Of a stretch of DNA of 64,000 bases, positions 8,680 to 17,405 are shown in pieces. Source of the stretch: LD21 sp963715785 (GTDB lineage Bacteria > Bacteroidota > Bacteroidia > Bacteroidales > VadinHA17); the NCBI GenBank assembly GCA_963715785.1, contig OY970276.1, positions 3,968,001 to 4,032,000 on the forward strand, written 5' to 3'. The stretch's first letter is position 1. Each line of letters starts with the position of its first letter. Below the pieces are notes generated by a model, which made no database searches, was not told where the DNA came from, and saw only the letters and a program-made list of their open reading frames with translations. The position numbers were made by a program, and so were the translations under genes.

Positions 8680-9714
8680 CTAAATAGTGCCGCAGGAATT
8701 ACGTACGATTAGTTCCGGTGAAATATTTACCTGTCTTTTAAATTTGCCTTTCCCTGAATTCTTTACTTCGGACCAGATCATGTTTGCAACTTTTGTAGAA
8801 ATGCCGGAAAGAGGCTTACGAAGGCAAGTCACTGGTGAAAACATCAGATCAAAACCGGTACCCTCTTCCATTGATACAACTGCAATATCCTGAGGCACCC
8901 TTAGTTTTTTCTTCCTTAAGAGGGTCATTATCGGATAAACCAGGCTTGCATTCATTATAACCATTACATCAGCGCGGTAAGGCGGGCGGAGATAACTATC
9001 AAACTGAGCAAAATCTATATCGTCACCGGCCGGCCTTTTGTCTAATTCAACTACAACAGGAGGTTCAATACCTGGCTTTTGCCCAAGGGTATTCAGGATA
9101 TCCTGAACTGCTGTTCCGTCGGAATGTGATGATCTGTGATCTGTAATAATTATCACATTTTTATATCCAAGTTTATCAAGGTGATTTGCAACCAGTTGTG
9201 CTCCGGCAACAGTATCAGTGCTTACTGTATTAAGGCGTAACGTTTTTGTAGGCTTTTCAAGAAGTACAAAAGGATAATCAGTTGTTCTCAGAGTCCTTAT
9301 CGTCGCTTCATCGGCAGCGTCACCAACAAGGATCAGACCGCTGTAAAACTTTTTAAAAGCTCCGACGAGCCGATCATATCTTTGATCATCCGGATCTTTC
9401 GTAACGATAGAGAATCCAACACCGATGCTTGAAAATGCTTTCTGAAGATAAGGTGTTATCTGAACTACGAAAGGATCATTGATTGAAGGTACAATCATGC
9501 CCAGAACTCCCGGCTTCTCTTCCACTGGTAAAGATTCATTTTTTTCGTGAGCTGCATCAAAAAAGCCCATCTGCCTTGCCATCATCAGTACTTTTTCCTG
9601 GGTGTCTTTCCGAATACCCTGCTGATCAGCTTTATTATTAAGAACGAGTGAAACCAAAGTACCTGAAACACCGAGCCTTGCGGCTAAATCTTTGTTTTTA
9701 AATTTTTTTCCCAT
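8680..9714 (-). CDS. LacI/GalR-family transcriptional regulator
   Basis: The 344-residue product begins with a LacI-type helix-turn-helix (residues 5-50: 'LAARLGVSGTLVSLVLNNK') followed by a type I periplasmic-binding-protein-like sensor domain (about 65-340), including 'GLILVGDAAD' and 'AVVSMEEGTGFDLMFSP'. The first helix-turn-helix residues match the family except that 'VSxxTVSxVLN' reads 'VSGTLVSLVLN'. Such proteins bind an operator as dimers and release it when a sugar or other small ligand binds. It probably regulates the adjacent transglutaminase-like lipoprotein gene or itself; there is no sugar-use gene nearby to name a ligand. Confidence 0.87.
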   Translation of the reverse strand: MGKKFKNKDLAARLGVSGTLVSLVLNNKADQQGIRKDTQEKVLMMARQMGFFDAAHEKNESLPVEEKPGVLGMIVPSINDPFVVQITPYLQKAFSSIGVGFSIVTKDPDDQRYDRLVGAFKKFYSGLILVGDAADEATIRTLRTTDYPFVLLEKPTKTLRLNTVSTDTVAGAQLVANHLDKLGYKNVIIITDHRSSHSDGTAVQDILNTLGQKPGIEPPVVVELDKRPAGDDIDFAQFDSYLRPPYRADVMVIMNASLVYPIMTLLRKKKLRVPQDIAVVSMEEGTGFDLMFSPVTCLRKPLSGISTKVANMIWSEVKNSGKGKFKRQVNISPELIVRNSCGTI

Positions 9715-9906
9715 TTCCCCTTAGATTGGAAGAAATAAATTTAGTGTTTTTTTTTTACAGCGTACATGAATTAAGGTTTTTTAACTTTTTTTAAATAATG
9801 GATCAATATTGATCGGATAAAATGTTCAGAATGACAGATAGTTGTATTTTGGGTGACCTTGCAAGTAAAATTCACTTTTATTTATGAGAATAGTGGCAAA
9901 AATAAA

Positions 9907-9929
9907 AGGCTGCCTTTTTGAGACAGCCT
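9907..9929 (-). terminator. Rho-independent terminator after yidC
   Basis: On the minus strand AGGCTG (9924-9929) pairs with CAGCCT (9907-9912), followed directly by a TTTTATTTTT tract. It lies 24 bases beyond the yidC stop. Confidence 0.75.
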
Positions 9930-9952
9930 ATTATATCTAAATAAATCATAAA

Positions 9953-11920
9953 TTATTTTTTCGGAGGATTGATACCTCTCTGTTTAGCAGCAGCTTCAAG
10001 ACGCTGCTGCCATTTCGATTTTTTAAGGGGCTTCTTTCGGTTCTCCTCCAGGGTCGCAAGCACAGCGTCAGCATCGATGAACCTCTTTGAAATTATATTC
10101 TGAAGATATGTAAGCATGTTCGCAAGGAAGTAATAATAGGTAAGTCCTGCAGAGAAGTTATTCAGAATAAGCATGAACATTATCGGCATCATATACATCA
10201 TCATCTTCATTCCCGGCTGATCGGAACCTGGTGATGATCCTGTCATTTTCATTGTGAGAAGTGTTGAGGCCGTCATCAACAATGTAAAAAGACTGACGTG
10301 ATTCCCGTACATGGGAATTGTAAAGGGCAGATTCAATATGGAATCATAGGTAGACAGGTCCGTAGCCCACAGGAAGTGCGCCTGTCTGAGCTCAATTGAA
10401 ACAGGGAAAAATCGGAACATGGCAAAAAGAATCGGCATCTGGAGGAGCATCGGAAGACATCCACCCATCGGATTCACTCCTGCCCGTTTGTACAGATCCA
10501 TTGTAGCCTGCTGCTTTTTCATTGCGTCCTCCTTCTTGGGAAATTTCTTCCCAAGCTCTTCAACCATAGGCTTTAGGACCTGCATCTTTGCCTGCGACTG
10601 ATACGATTTAAAAGTCAGCGGGAAAAGAACAACTTTTATAATAATTGTCAGAATAAGAATTATTATGCCATAATTTTTAATATAATGGTTAAGCCAGTTG
10701 AATATAGGTATTATGACGAATCTGCTGATCCAACCAATAATATTTCTGCCCAGGAAAACTATCTTTTCAAGCTGAAGGCCTTCTTTCCTCAGAGTTGTTA
10801 TGGAGTTGGGTCCATAATATAATTTCATTTTTAGTGTACGGTCAGATCCTGAACCGAATGGCACTCCTATTTCCGAAGTATAATATCTCATGTATTTTTT
10901 CGATGTCAGAGTCCTTGTGGACGATACTGAAGCATTGAGAAAGTAATCATTTGTGATTATGATTGAAGAGAAGAACTGGTCTTGAAATGCAATCCAGCTA
11001 AGCTTTGTTGTAAGGTCAGCTTTTTCCAGCTCTTTTGACTGACGCTGCTTAAGCTCAGTGACATCATCCTGGTAATATTTATACTTTATAGTGGAATAAT
11101 TCTCTTCATTTTGCCTCCCCTTTTCCTGTTGAGGTATGAACATTTTCCAATCGAGCGTTATACTGTTCTGGTTAGAGGCAATAATCCCTTCCATAGATTT
11201 TAAGTCAACATTGAAGTCAACTACATATTTATCAGGCTCCAAAGTATATTCATATTCAATATATTTATCTTCACCTGCATATAGTCGCAATAAGACACTC
11301 TGCGGCCCAGAGCCCGCATTGTACTCTTTCTGGTCGCTTAAAGCCTTGAAATAAAGATTATTTGTCTGAACAGCTTTATTGTCGGATGTAAAGAAATTAA
11401 ATCCGAAAACCGTAGAGTCACCAGAGAAAAGAATAAGGGGTTGTCCGTCAAAAGTTTTATAATTCTTCAGGCGTGCAGAGTAAATCCTCCCTCCTTTCAA
11501 TGAAATTTTAAGTTCAATTTTATTGTTTTCCAGGGTGATGAATCCGTTCTCCCCTTCAGCAGCACCGGCAAATACGCCATACTGATTCGCATCTGTTTTT
11601 TCGGCCGTTGCGTTTGAAGCCGGAGCCTCTGAAACCGGATTCTGAGCATTTAGAGAGTCTGATTTCGCTTTTCCCGGGGTATTGCCGAGCTTAAGATTGA
11701 TTTCATTTATTTTTGCAAGGACATCTGGCTGATTCTGTTTAATTCTCAGAGCATTTATATATTCCGTTCTGGCTGTCTCGAGATCTCCTTTTATGTAATC
11801 TGCTTCCGCCACTGCCACAGCTTTATCAAAAGCTTTATTAATCTTGTTGCTGTTGAATAAACTGAATCCAATGAAGATTAAGAAGATCAGGATAAGACCT
11901 GTAATTGTATTTTTATCCAT
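9953..11920 (-). CDS. yidC: Membrane protein insertase YidC
   Basis: A 655-residue inner-membrane protein with an N-terminal anchor (residues 6-24), a TPR-like/low-complexity linker to about residue 110, a large periplasmic beta domain (about 115-390) and the conserved insertase core from about residue 410. The core shows 'YGIIILILTIIIKVVLFPLTFKSY', 'AGVNPMGGCLPMLLQMPI' and 'NNFSAGLTYYYFLANMLTYLQ', the YidC/Oxa1 signature segments. It inserts membrane proteins alone or with SecYEG. The length and layout match other Bacteroidota YidC proteins, which carry a longer N-terminal linker than E. coli. It lies 78 bases after pyrG on the same strand, the common gene order in this phylum. Confidence 0.96.
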   Translation of the reverse strand: MDKNTITGLILIFLIFIGFSLFNSNKINKAFDKAVAVAEADYIKGDLETARTEYINALRIKQNQPDVLAKINEINLKLGNTPGKAKSDSLNAQNPVSEAPASNATAEKTDANQYGVFAGAAEGENGFITLENNKIELKISLKGGRIYSARLKNYKTFDGQPLILFSGDSTVFGFNFFTSDNKAVQTNNLYFKALSDQKEYNAGSGPQSVLLRLYAGEDKYIEYEYTLEPDKYVVDFNVDLKSMEGIIASNQNSITLDWKMFIPQQEKGRQNEENYSTIKYKYYQDDVTELKQRQSKELEKADLTTKLSWIAFQDQFFSSIIITNDYFLNASVSSTRTLTSKKYMRYYTSEIGVPFGSGSDRTLKMKLYYGPNSITTLRKEGLQLEKIVFLGRNIIGWISRFVIIPIFNWLNHYIKNYGIIILILTIIIKVVLFPLTFKSYQSQAKMQVLKPMVEELGKKFPKKEDAMKKQQATMDLYKRAGVNPMGGCLPMLLQMPILFAMFRFFPVSIELRQAHFLWATDLSTYDSILNLPFTIPMYGNHVSLFTLLMTASTLLTMKMTGSSPGSDQPGMKMMMYMMPIMFMLILNNFSAGLTYYYFLANMLTYLQNIISKRFIDADAVLATLEENRKKPLKKSKWQQRLEAAAKQRGINPPKK

Positions 11921-11998
11921 TCTGTAATGTAAATTATAATTTCTGGTTTAAAAATTAAGAATTCTATTAATCAATGCCGATACTCCATTCAGGAGCAT

Positions 11999-13600
11999 CT
12001 AGCCAATACAGGCTTTAATAAAGCTGACAAACAAAGGATGAGGGTTTATAACGGTTGAACTATATTCCGGATGGAATTGAACTCCGATAAACCACTTATG
12101 ACCAGGTATTTCAATTATTTCCACAAGACCTGATTCAGGATTAATCCCAACCGGGATCATTCCATTATTCCTGAACTCGTCAAAATATTTATTATTGAAT
12201 TCATATCTGTGCCTGTGTCTTTCCACAATTTCAGTTTTTTGATAAGCATCGAATGTTTTTGAGTTCTTATCAATTATGCACTTGTATCCTCCGAGCCGCA
12301 TAGTTCCGCCTTTGTCTATGATGCTTTTCTGTTCTTCCATGAGGTCGATCACAGGATATTTGGTTTTGTGGTTTATTTCTGTCGAATGCGCACCCTCAAG
12401 GTGCAGCACATTGCGGGCGAACTCAATAACAGCACATTGCATGCCAAGGCAGATACCAAAGAAGGGTATATTGTTTTCCCTTGCATATCTCGCTGTCAGA
12501 ATCTTACCCTCGATGCCCCGCGAGCCAAACCCCGGAGCAACCAGTATACCATTTAAGCCGCTAAGCCTGTCGGTAACATTATTTTCAGTAATATCCTCGG
12601 AATGAATATATTCCACATCAATTTCACATTCGTTCATAGCACCACTGTGCACAAACGACTCAGCAATTGATTTGTAGGCATCAGGAAGTTCAACATATTT
12701 TCCAACCAGCCCGACTTTGATAGAGTGTTTCGGATTGTTCAGCTTAGTCAGAAATTCCCGCCATTCGGTGAGTGGTGGTTCAGGTTCGACCGGAAGAGCC
12801 ATTTTTCTCAGAACGGTACGGTCGAGGCCTTGTTCAAGCATCTTTATAGGCACCTCGTAAATGGTCGATACATCAACTGATTCAATTACTGCGTTTTCCT
12901 CAACGTTACAGAAGAGAGCAACCTTTCTTTTGATATCAGCGTTCAGATGCCGTTCAGTCCTGAGAACCAAAACATCCGGTTGTATTCCTGTTTCAAGAAG
13001 CTCTTTAACGGAGTGCTGTGTTGGTTTAGTCTTCGATTCTCCGGTTGATGAAAGATAAGGAACGAGTGTGAGATGAATCACTATGCAATTATGAGTCCCC
13101 AATTCCCATTTCAACTGTCTTACGGATTCGATGTACGGAAGCGACTCAATGTCTCCAACCGTCCCTCCGATCTCTGTTATGACGATATCATATTTATCAC
13201 CTGAACTGACAAGCTTGATCCTTCTTTTGATTTCGTCAGTGATGTGAGGGATTACCTGTACTGTCTTTCCAAGGTAATCTCCTTTACGTTCCTTATTGAT
13301 AACAGACTGGTATATTCTGCCGGTTGTAACATTGTTTGCCTGGCTTGTCGGAACATTCAGAAATCTCTCATAATGCCCCAGATCAAGGTCAGTTTCAGCG
13401 CCATCCAGCGTAACATAACACTCACCATGCTCATATGGGTTGAGAGTACCGGGATCAACATTTATATATGGATCCAGCTTCTGAATTGTAACCGAATATC
13501 CTCTTGCCTGCAATAGCTTGGCAAGAGAGGCAGAAATAATCCCTTTTCCCAGAGAGGAAGTAACTCCTCCTGTCACAAATACATACTTTACGTCTGTCAA
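11999..13600 (-). CDS. pyrG: CTP synthase
   Basis: The 533-residue enzyme converts UTP, ATP and glutamine to CTP. The synthetase half contains 'GVTSSLGKGIISASLA' (P-loop) and 'LDPYINVDPGTLNPYEHGE'; the glutamine amidotransferase half (from about residue 295) contains the nucleophile Cys in 'FFGICLGMQCA' and the His-Glu pair in 'VQFHPEYSS'. All catalytic parts are present. The open frame offers TTG at 13600 as start, which fits the family N-terminus (TDVKYVFVTGG); there is no ATG close upstream. It probably shares a transcript with yidC downstream and perhaps with the DUF349 gene 45 bases upstream. Confidence 0.97.
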   Translation of the reverse strand: MTDVKYVFVTGGVTSSLGKGIISASLAKLLQARGYSVTIQKLDPYINVDPGTLNPYEHGECYVTLDGAETDLDLGHYERFLNVPTSQANNVTTGRIYQSVINKERKGDYLGKTVQVIPHITDEIKRRIKLVSSGDKYDIVITEIGGTVGDIESLPYIESVRQLKWELGTHNCIVIHLTLVPYLSSTGESKTKPTQHSVKELLETGIQPDVLVLRTERHLNADIKRKVALFCNVEENAVIESVDVSTIYEVPIKMLEQGLDRTVLRKMALPVEPEPPLTEWREFLTKLNNPKHSIKVGLVGKYVELPDAYKSIAESFVHSGAMNECEIDVEYIHSEDITENNVTDRLSGLNGILVAPGFGSRGIEGKILTARYARENNIPFFGICLGMQCAVIEFARNVLHLEGAHSTEINHKTKYPVIDLMEEQKSIIDKGGTMRLGGYKCIIDKNSKTFDAYQKTEIVERHRHRYEFNNKYFDEFRNNGMIPVGINPESGLVEIIEIPGHKWFIGVQFHPEYSSTVINPHPLFVSFIKACIG

Positions 13601-13645
13601 TGCAATGAAAATTTATTTTTTATTCGATAAAAGATTTTCCATTCA

Positions 13646-15634
13646 TTAATCATCAAGACCAGACTGGTCAATCATCTTAACTTTTTCCTCAAGCGTTTTT
13701 ATAAGTTTTTTAGCACTATCAATTTTCTCCTCCACTTCCCTTATCATGGTATCTGCATTGGTGGATTTAGCAAAGAAACCAATGTTATTCTCCCATAATA
13801 CGATATCACTTTCAAGCTGTTTGATCTTTGTAAAGAATTTATCCCTTTCATTCCTGACTTTTCTGGAGGCTTTTGGATTTGCTTTAAGATTATCGAGCTT
13901 CGTTTTATATTTGAGTATGCTTTTATCCTCATCGCCGATTTTGAGCTTATCAAATTCCTTGTTGATGGCAATCCTGTATTTATTCGTGATTTCATCTTTA
14001 AGGTTGAATGGCACAAAACCTATTTCGGTCCATCTTCTCTGAAGATCTTTAAGCCGTTCAAAAGCCGCCTGGACATCTGTACCGGGATCAAATTTTTCGA
14101 GTTCGTCAATGATAGCAAGCTTAGCTTTAAGATTGTCTTCATATGAAGTATCAAGAGCTGCAAAGAATTCGGTCTTCCTGTTGAAAAAATGATCACAAGC
14201 CTTTCTGAACCTTTTCCAGCAGCGTTCAGACTGTTTTCTTGGTACAGGACCAATTTCCTTCCATTCTTTCTGAAGCTTTATCAGGGCATCAGAAGTTGCT
14301 TTCCAATCGGTGCTTTCCTGAAGGGTCTCGGCCTGCACACATAAATCTGTCTTCAGCTGCAGATTAGTAAGCTGTATCTCTTTGTTATCGGCATAGAAGC
14401 TTCTTTTCTTTTCAAAAAATGCATCACAGGCATCTCTGAATCGCTGGTAGACTTTATTATTCTGTTTTTTAGGTGCGAATCCGATCGTTCTCCACATCTT
14501 TTGCAATTCAACGACCTTTGCAGCCCGTTCATCAAATTCCTTGAAGTTCTTAATCTCAAGCAAGTTGATTGCATCTACTTCTTCACAGAGAGCTACTTTG
14601 GCATCGAGATTCTTCTTTTGGTCATCCTTCTGCTTCTCGAAATATTCATGATGCCTTTTATTTATTTGAGATGTTGCCTCTTTAAATCTTTCCCATATCT
14701 CGTTTTTAGATTCCTGGGGTACGGGCCCTATTTCACGCCATTGATTATGAAAGTCCTGCAAAAACCTGAAAGCATTAACCGGATTTGGCTCAAGAAGAAG
14801 TTCTTCAGCTTTCTCACATAATAAGATCTTAGCTTCAAGATTCTTCTTCAGATCGAGGTCCCTGAGTTCCTTGTTTATCTTGATATAGTCATAAAAAATC
14901 TCTACGTAATGGTGATAGTTTTCCCACAGATCCTTAAGGGAAGACTGCGGGACAACGCCTATGGCATGCCATTCATTCTGCAGGGCCCTGAAGTCGTGAA
15001 ATGTTTTATTTATTGACTCTTCCCTGTTTACCAGATCCTTTATCTTATCAATTATATCGTATTTTTTCTTGAGGTTCTCGTATTTTTCAGCTTCCTGAAT
15101 TTTATTATAATCAGTCTTTTTTTCTTTATATTTATCGAGAAGATGTTTTACCCGTGCATCATCAGGATCTACCCACTGCCTGTAGTCTTCAATTTTGCCT
15201 CCACCCTCCAGAAACTTACTTTTCCTTTCTTCCGATTCGCTCTTCAGTTTCTTATAGAAAAGGATTTTAATACGTTCAACATCGTCTCTGATTTCAGAGG
15301 TAGGCCTGTTTTCAATAATAAGGCTCAGCGTTTCTACAAGGTCGTGCTTTGAATATCCTGAATAATCTACCTCGGGAAGTTCAATATCCTCAAATGAGTG
15401 TAATTCTTCGTGCTCCGGCTCTTCTTTTTTATCTGCCGGCTCAGGTTCATCAACCTGTTTAAGCTCTTCATTTTCAACCCCTTTCTCCTTTTCCTCTTCG
15501 ACATCTTCAGCATTTTCAGCAGAGACAGGTTCTTGCGCGTTTTCCGCTTGTATGGCATCCTCAGTTCCGAAGGCATTTTCATCTGCCCCGGATTGTTCTT
15601 CATGAACAGAGTCATCCGGATTTTTCTTGGTCAT
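13646..15634 (-). CDS. DUF349-repeat protein, charged, cytoplasmic
   Basis: A 662-residue protein starting at ATG 15634, with AGGA about 8 bases upstream as a rare possible Shine-Dalgarno. Residues 1-80 are strongly acidic and of low complexity. Residues 200-600 hold five copies of the DUF349 unit, each with a W-x-x-I-G-x-x-P core: 'EWHAIGVVP', 'QWREIGPVP', 'MWRTIGFAP', 'EWKEIGPVP' and 'RWTEIGFVP', within long helical, Lys/Glu-rich segments likely to form coiled coils. The family is widespread in Bacteroidota and its molecular role is not established; no enzyme motif is visible. It lies just upstream of pyrG on the same strand. Confidence 0.85.
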   Translation of the reverse strand: MTKKNPDDSVHEEQSGADENAFGTEDAIQAENAQEPVSAENAEDVEEEKEKGVENEELKQVDEPEPADKKEEPEHEELHSFEDIELPEVDYSGYSKHDLVETLSLIIENRPTSEIRDDVERIKILFYKKLKSESEERKSKFLEGGGKIEDYRQWVDPDDARVKHLLDKYKEKKTDYNKIQEAEKYENLKKKYDIIDKIKDLVNREESINKTFHDFRALQNEWHAIGVVPQSSLKDLWENYHHYVEIFYDYIKINKELRDLDLKKNLEAKILLCEKAEELLLEPNPVNAFRFLQDFHNQWREIGPVPQESKNEIWERFKEATSQINKRHHEYFEKQKDDQKKNLDAKVALCEEVDAINLLEIKNFKEFDERAAKVVELQKMWRTIGFAPKKQNNKVYQRFRDACDAFFEKKRSFYADNKEIQLTNLQLKTDLCVQAETLQESTDWKATSDALIKLQKEWKEIGPVPRKQSERCWKRFRKACDHFFNRKTEFFAALDTSYEDNLKAKLAIIDELEKFDPGTDVQAAFERLKDLQRRWTEIGFVPFNLKDEITNKYRIAINKEFDKLKIGDEDKSILKYKTKLDNLKANPKASRKVRNERDKFFTKIKQLESDIVLWENNIGFFAKSTNADTMIREVEEKIDSAKKLIKTLEEKVKMIDQSGLDD

Positions 15635-15677
15635 AATCAATCCTTTTATAGTTCAGCTCTTTAGCAGTATTATAGAC

Positions 15678-15693
15678 CATGGCTCTCCATGGA
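15678..15693. repeat. Paired CCATGG palindromes
   Basis: CCATGG occurs at 15678-15683 and 15688-15693, separated by CTCT, about 45 bases upstream of the DUF349 gene. It forms a short dyad that could be an operator. The remaining part of the gap 15635-15920 shows no convincing gene. Confidence 0.3.
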
Positions 15694-15920
15694 ATTTTCA
15701 GAGTACGAAAATATCGAAATATTTAATAATACTCAAAGTTTTGACATAAATAAATGTGAGAATCAGATAATAAGCCAGCCTGAACACTTAGGGGTGAGCA
15801 ATATTTTAATGAATAAATTCTTCTGTTCTGCCACCAATTTTCAGATATTTGTTATGAAAATTATATATTTGAATTATAATATCACACTTTCCTGAAAACT
15901 GAATCAAATACCAGATACCT

Positions 15921-16100
15921 ATGGATAAAACTCAGATTTTTTTAATTGTTTCTGTTCTTATTGCTGTATCAGTCAGATTATATTTGAAATATAAAAAGAA
16001 AAATGAAACCAATCCGGGTACAGGAACGAAGTCTCGCCCTGTCAATTCTCCGATGTATGGAGGAAAGGATGATGATTATGAGCCGTATTCTAAAAAGTAA
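15921..16100 (+). CDS. Small single-pass membrane protein, 59 residues
   Basis: An ATG-initiated frame of 59 codons encodes an N-terminal membrane helix (residues 5-22, 'QIFLIVSVLIAVSVRLYL'), a basic stop-transfer stretch (KYKKKN), then a polar tail rich in Gly, Pro, Asp and Tyr ('MYGGKDDDYEPYSKK'). The composition is that of a real small membrane protein rather than a random frame. Its C-terminus would lie in the cytoplasm if the basic segment follows the positive-inside rule. It stops 6 bases before the convergent stop of the HlyD-like gene. I do not recognise a family; function unknown. Confidence 0.6.
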   Translation: MDKTQIFLIVSVLIAVSVRLYLKYKKKNETNPGTGTKSRPVNSPMYGGKDDDYEPYSKK

Positions 16101-16106
16101 GGCGGA

Positions 16107-17396
16107 TCATCTTTTGTTTTTTGAAATCAGATATCTGAAAGGATTAATGATTTTTTGAAGCAGACTTATATTTTCAGTGATTATTTCCGCTGTTCCCTGC
16201 ATATTCTGAGTAAAGGTCAGCCTGGTGCCATATAATGTAGTCAGGCCTTCAGGCAATTCAATTTCAATTACATACGCATCGCCGGCAGGTACAAGAGATA
16301 TTGATTTTACAGTGCCTCTGACCATTCCGTATTCAAGATACGGATAACCGCTTAATTTAATATTAACTGCAAGACCGGTTTTTACCTTTCCTGACCGGTC
16401 CATTTTCAGATTTATCCTTCCAAGAAAGCTTCCTGCCTCCAGCGGGACAATGCTGACCACTGGCTCATCCTTTACCACTGACTGATTTGCGCTCCAGAAC
16501 TTTGTAAATGATACAGTACCATCAACAGGTGAAATGAGCAGGTAAGTATTTTCCCACAGGTCAATCTGGGCCTTAAGATTCAGAAAAGATTCCCGTAATG
16601 CCGAAACAAGATTTTCTATTTCGTTGATTCTTGTTATCCTGTAATCCTCCAGCGTCTGTCGTTTCTCAGCAAGCTCTATTGTCTTTGATGAATGGTCGAG
16701 CCGCGCCTGCTGTAATTCTATATTTACTCCCAGTAATGCCTGGTGTGATTTTTCGAGCTCACTCTCAGCTATAACCTTTCCTGAAAAAAGAGATGAGTCC
16801 CTGCTGTACTTTCTGGCTTCCAGCCTCTGATTCTCAGAATAGAGCCTCTCTTTTACCGCTAATCTGGCTACAAATTCCTGTATTCCTTTGATCTCATCAC
16901 TCAGCGAGGCAATTTTGCCGGCATATAAATCATTAGACTCATAATTATTCAGATCGGAGAGATTTTTCAAGAAGTTTGCATAGAATCCCTGGAGCTCCCC
17001 GAGCTCAGAGAACATAGGCAGCAGATGATAAGAGAGTAATTCCGGCCTCGTTATTGTATCGACTGTTTGTTTAAGAAGGTCAACCTCATGCAGGGAAGCT
17101 GTTGTTTCCATAACTGCTACAAGCTGGCCGGCTTTGACTTTTTCACGCTCCTTTACAAAAAATGAGTTAATATGTCCCGTTATCTTAGTGACAAGAGTCA
17201 CAGGAGGATTTGTAGTTGTTATTTCAACCGGGGCCAGTACAACGTCGGGGTATTTAATTAACCATGCAAACAGTATGAAAAGAATAAAGATCAGTACCAT
17301 ACTGGCAGTGCCCCATCTGAGTATCCTGCCGGGAGGCTTCCCCATAATCTCCTTTACCGGGTCGGAATATAATATTTCTGGTCTCTTTTCCTTCAT
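16107..17396 (-). CDS. HlyD-family periplasmic adaptor of the C39 peptide exporter
   Basis: A 429-residue protein with one N-terminal membrane helix (about residues 28-47), a lipoyl-like half motif ('GHINSFFVKEREKVKAGQLVAVMETT'), a long alpha-helical coiled-coil hairpin (about 100-280), the second lipoyl half ('SPVDGTVSFTKFW') and a C-terminal beta-barrel. This is the adaptor that joins a type I ABC exporter to an outer-membrane channel. It lies 9 bases downstream of the peptidase-containing ABC transporter, so the two form one export unit. No outer-membrane channel gene is adjacent; the only TolC-like gene in the window, at 39.4 kb, is disrupted. Confidence 0.88.
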   Translation of the reverse strand: MKEKRPEILYSDPVKEIMGKPPGRILRWGTASMVLIFILFILFAWLIKYPDVVLAPVEITTTNPPVTLVTKITGHINSFFVKEREKVKAGQLVAVMETTASLHEVDLLKQTVDTITRPELLSYHLLPMFSELGELQGFYANFLKNLSDLNNYESNDLYAGKIASLSDEIKGIQEFVARLAVKERLYSENQRLEARKYSRDSSLFSGKVIAESELEKSHQALLGVNIELQQARLDHSSKTIELAEKRQTLEDYRITRINEIENLVSALRESFLNLKAQIDLWENTYLLISPVDGTVSFTKFWSANQSVVKDEPVVSIVPLEAGSFLGRINLKMDRSGKVKTGLAVNIKLSGYPYLEYGMVRGTVKSISLVPAGDAYVIEIELPEGLTTLYGTRLTFTQNMQGTAEIITENISLLQKIINPFRYLISKNKR

Positions 17397-17405
17397 AACT
17401 TTATA

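Noticed and set aside
11977..11999. Hairpin-like GATACTCC/GGAGCATC at the pyrG 3' end as a terminator
   Set aside because: The stem has a mismatch and no T-tract follows; yidC downstream is probably read through.
15689..15895. Open frame of 68 codons on the plus strand upstream of the small membrane protein
   Set aside because: Composition is AT-driven, with no signal, family motif or plausible start region; it covers the upstream region of the DUF349 gene.
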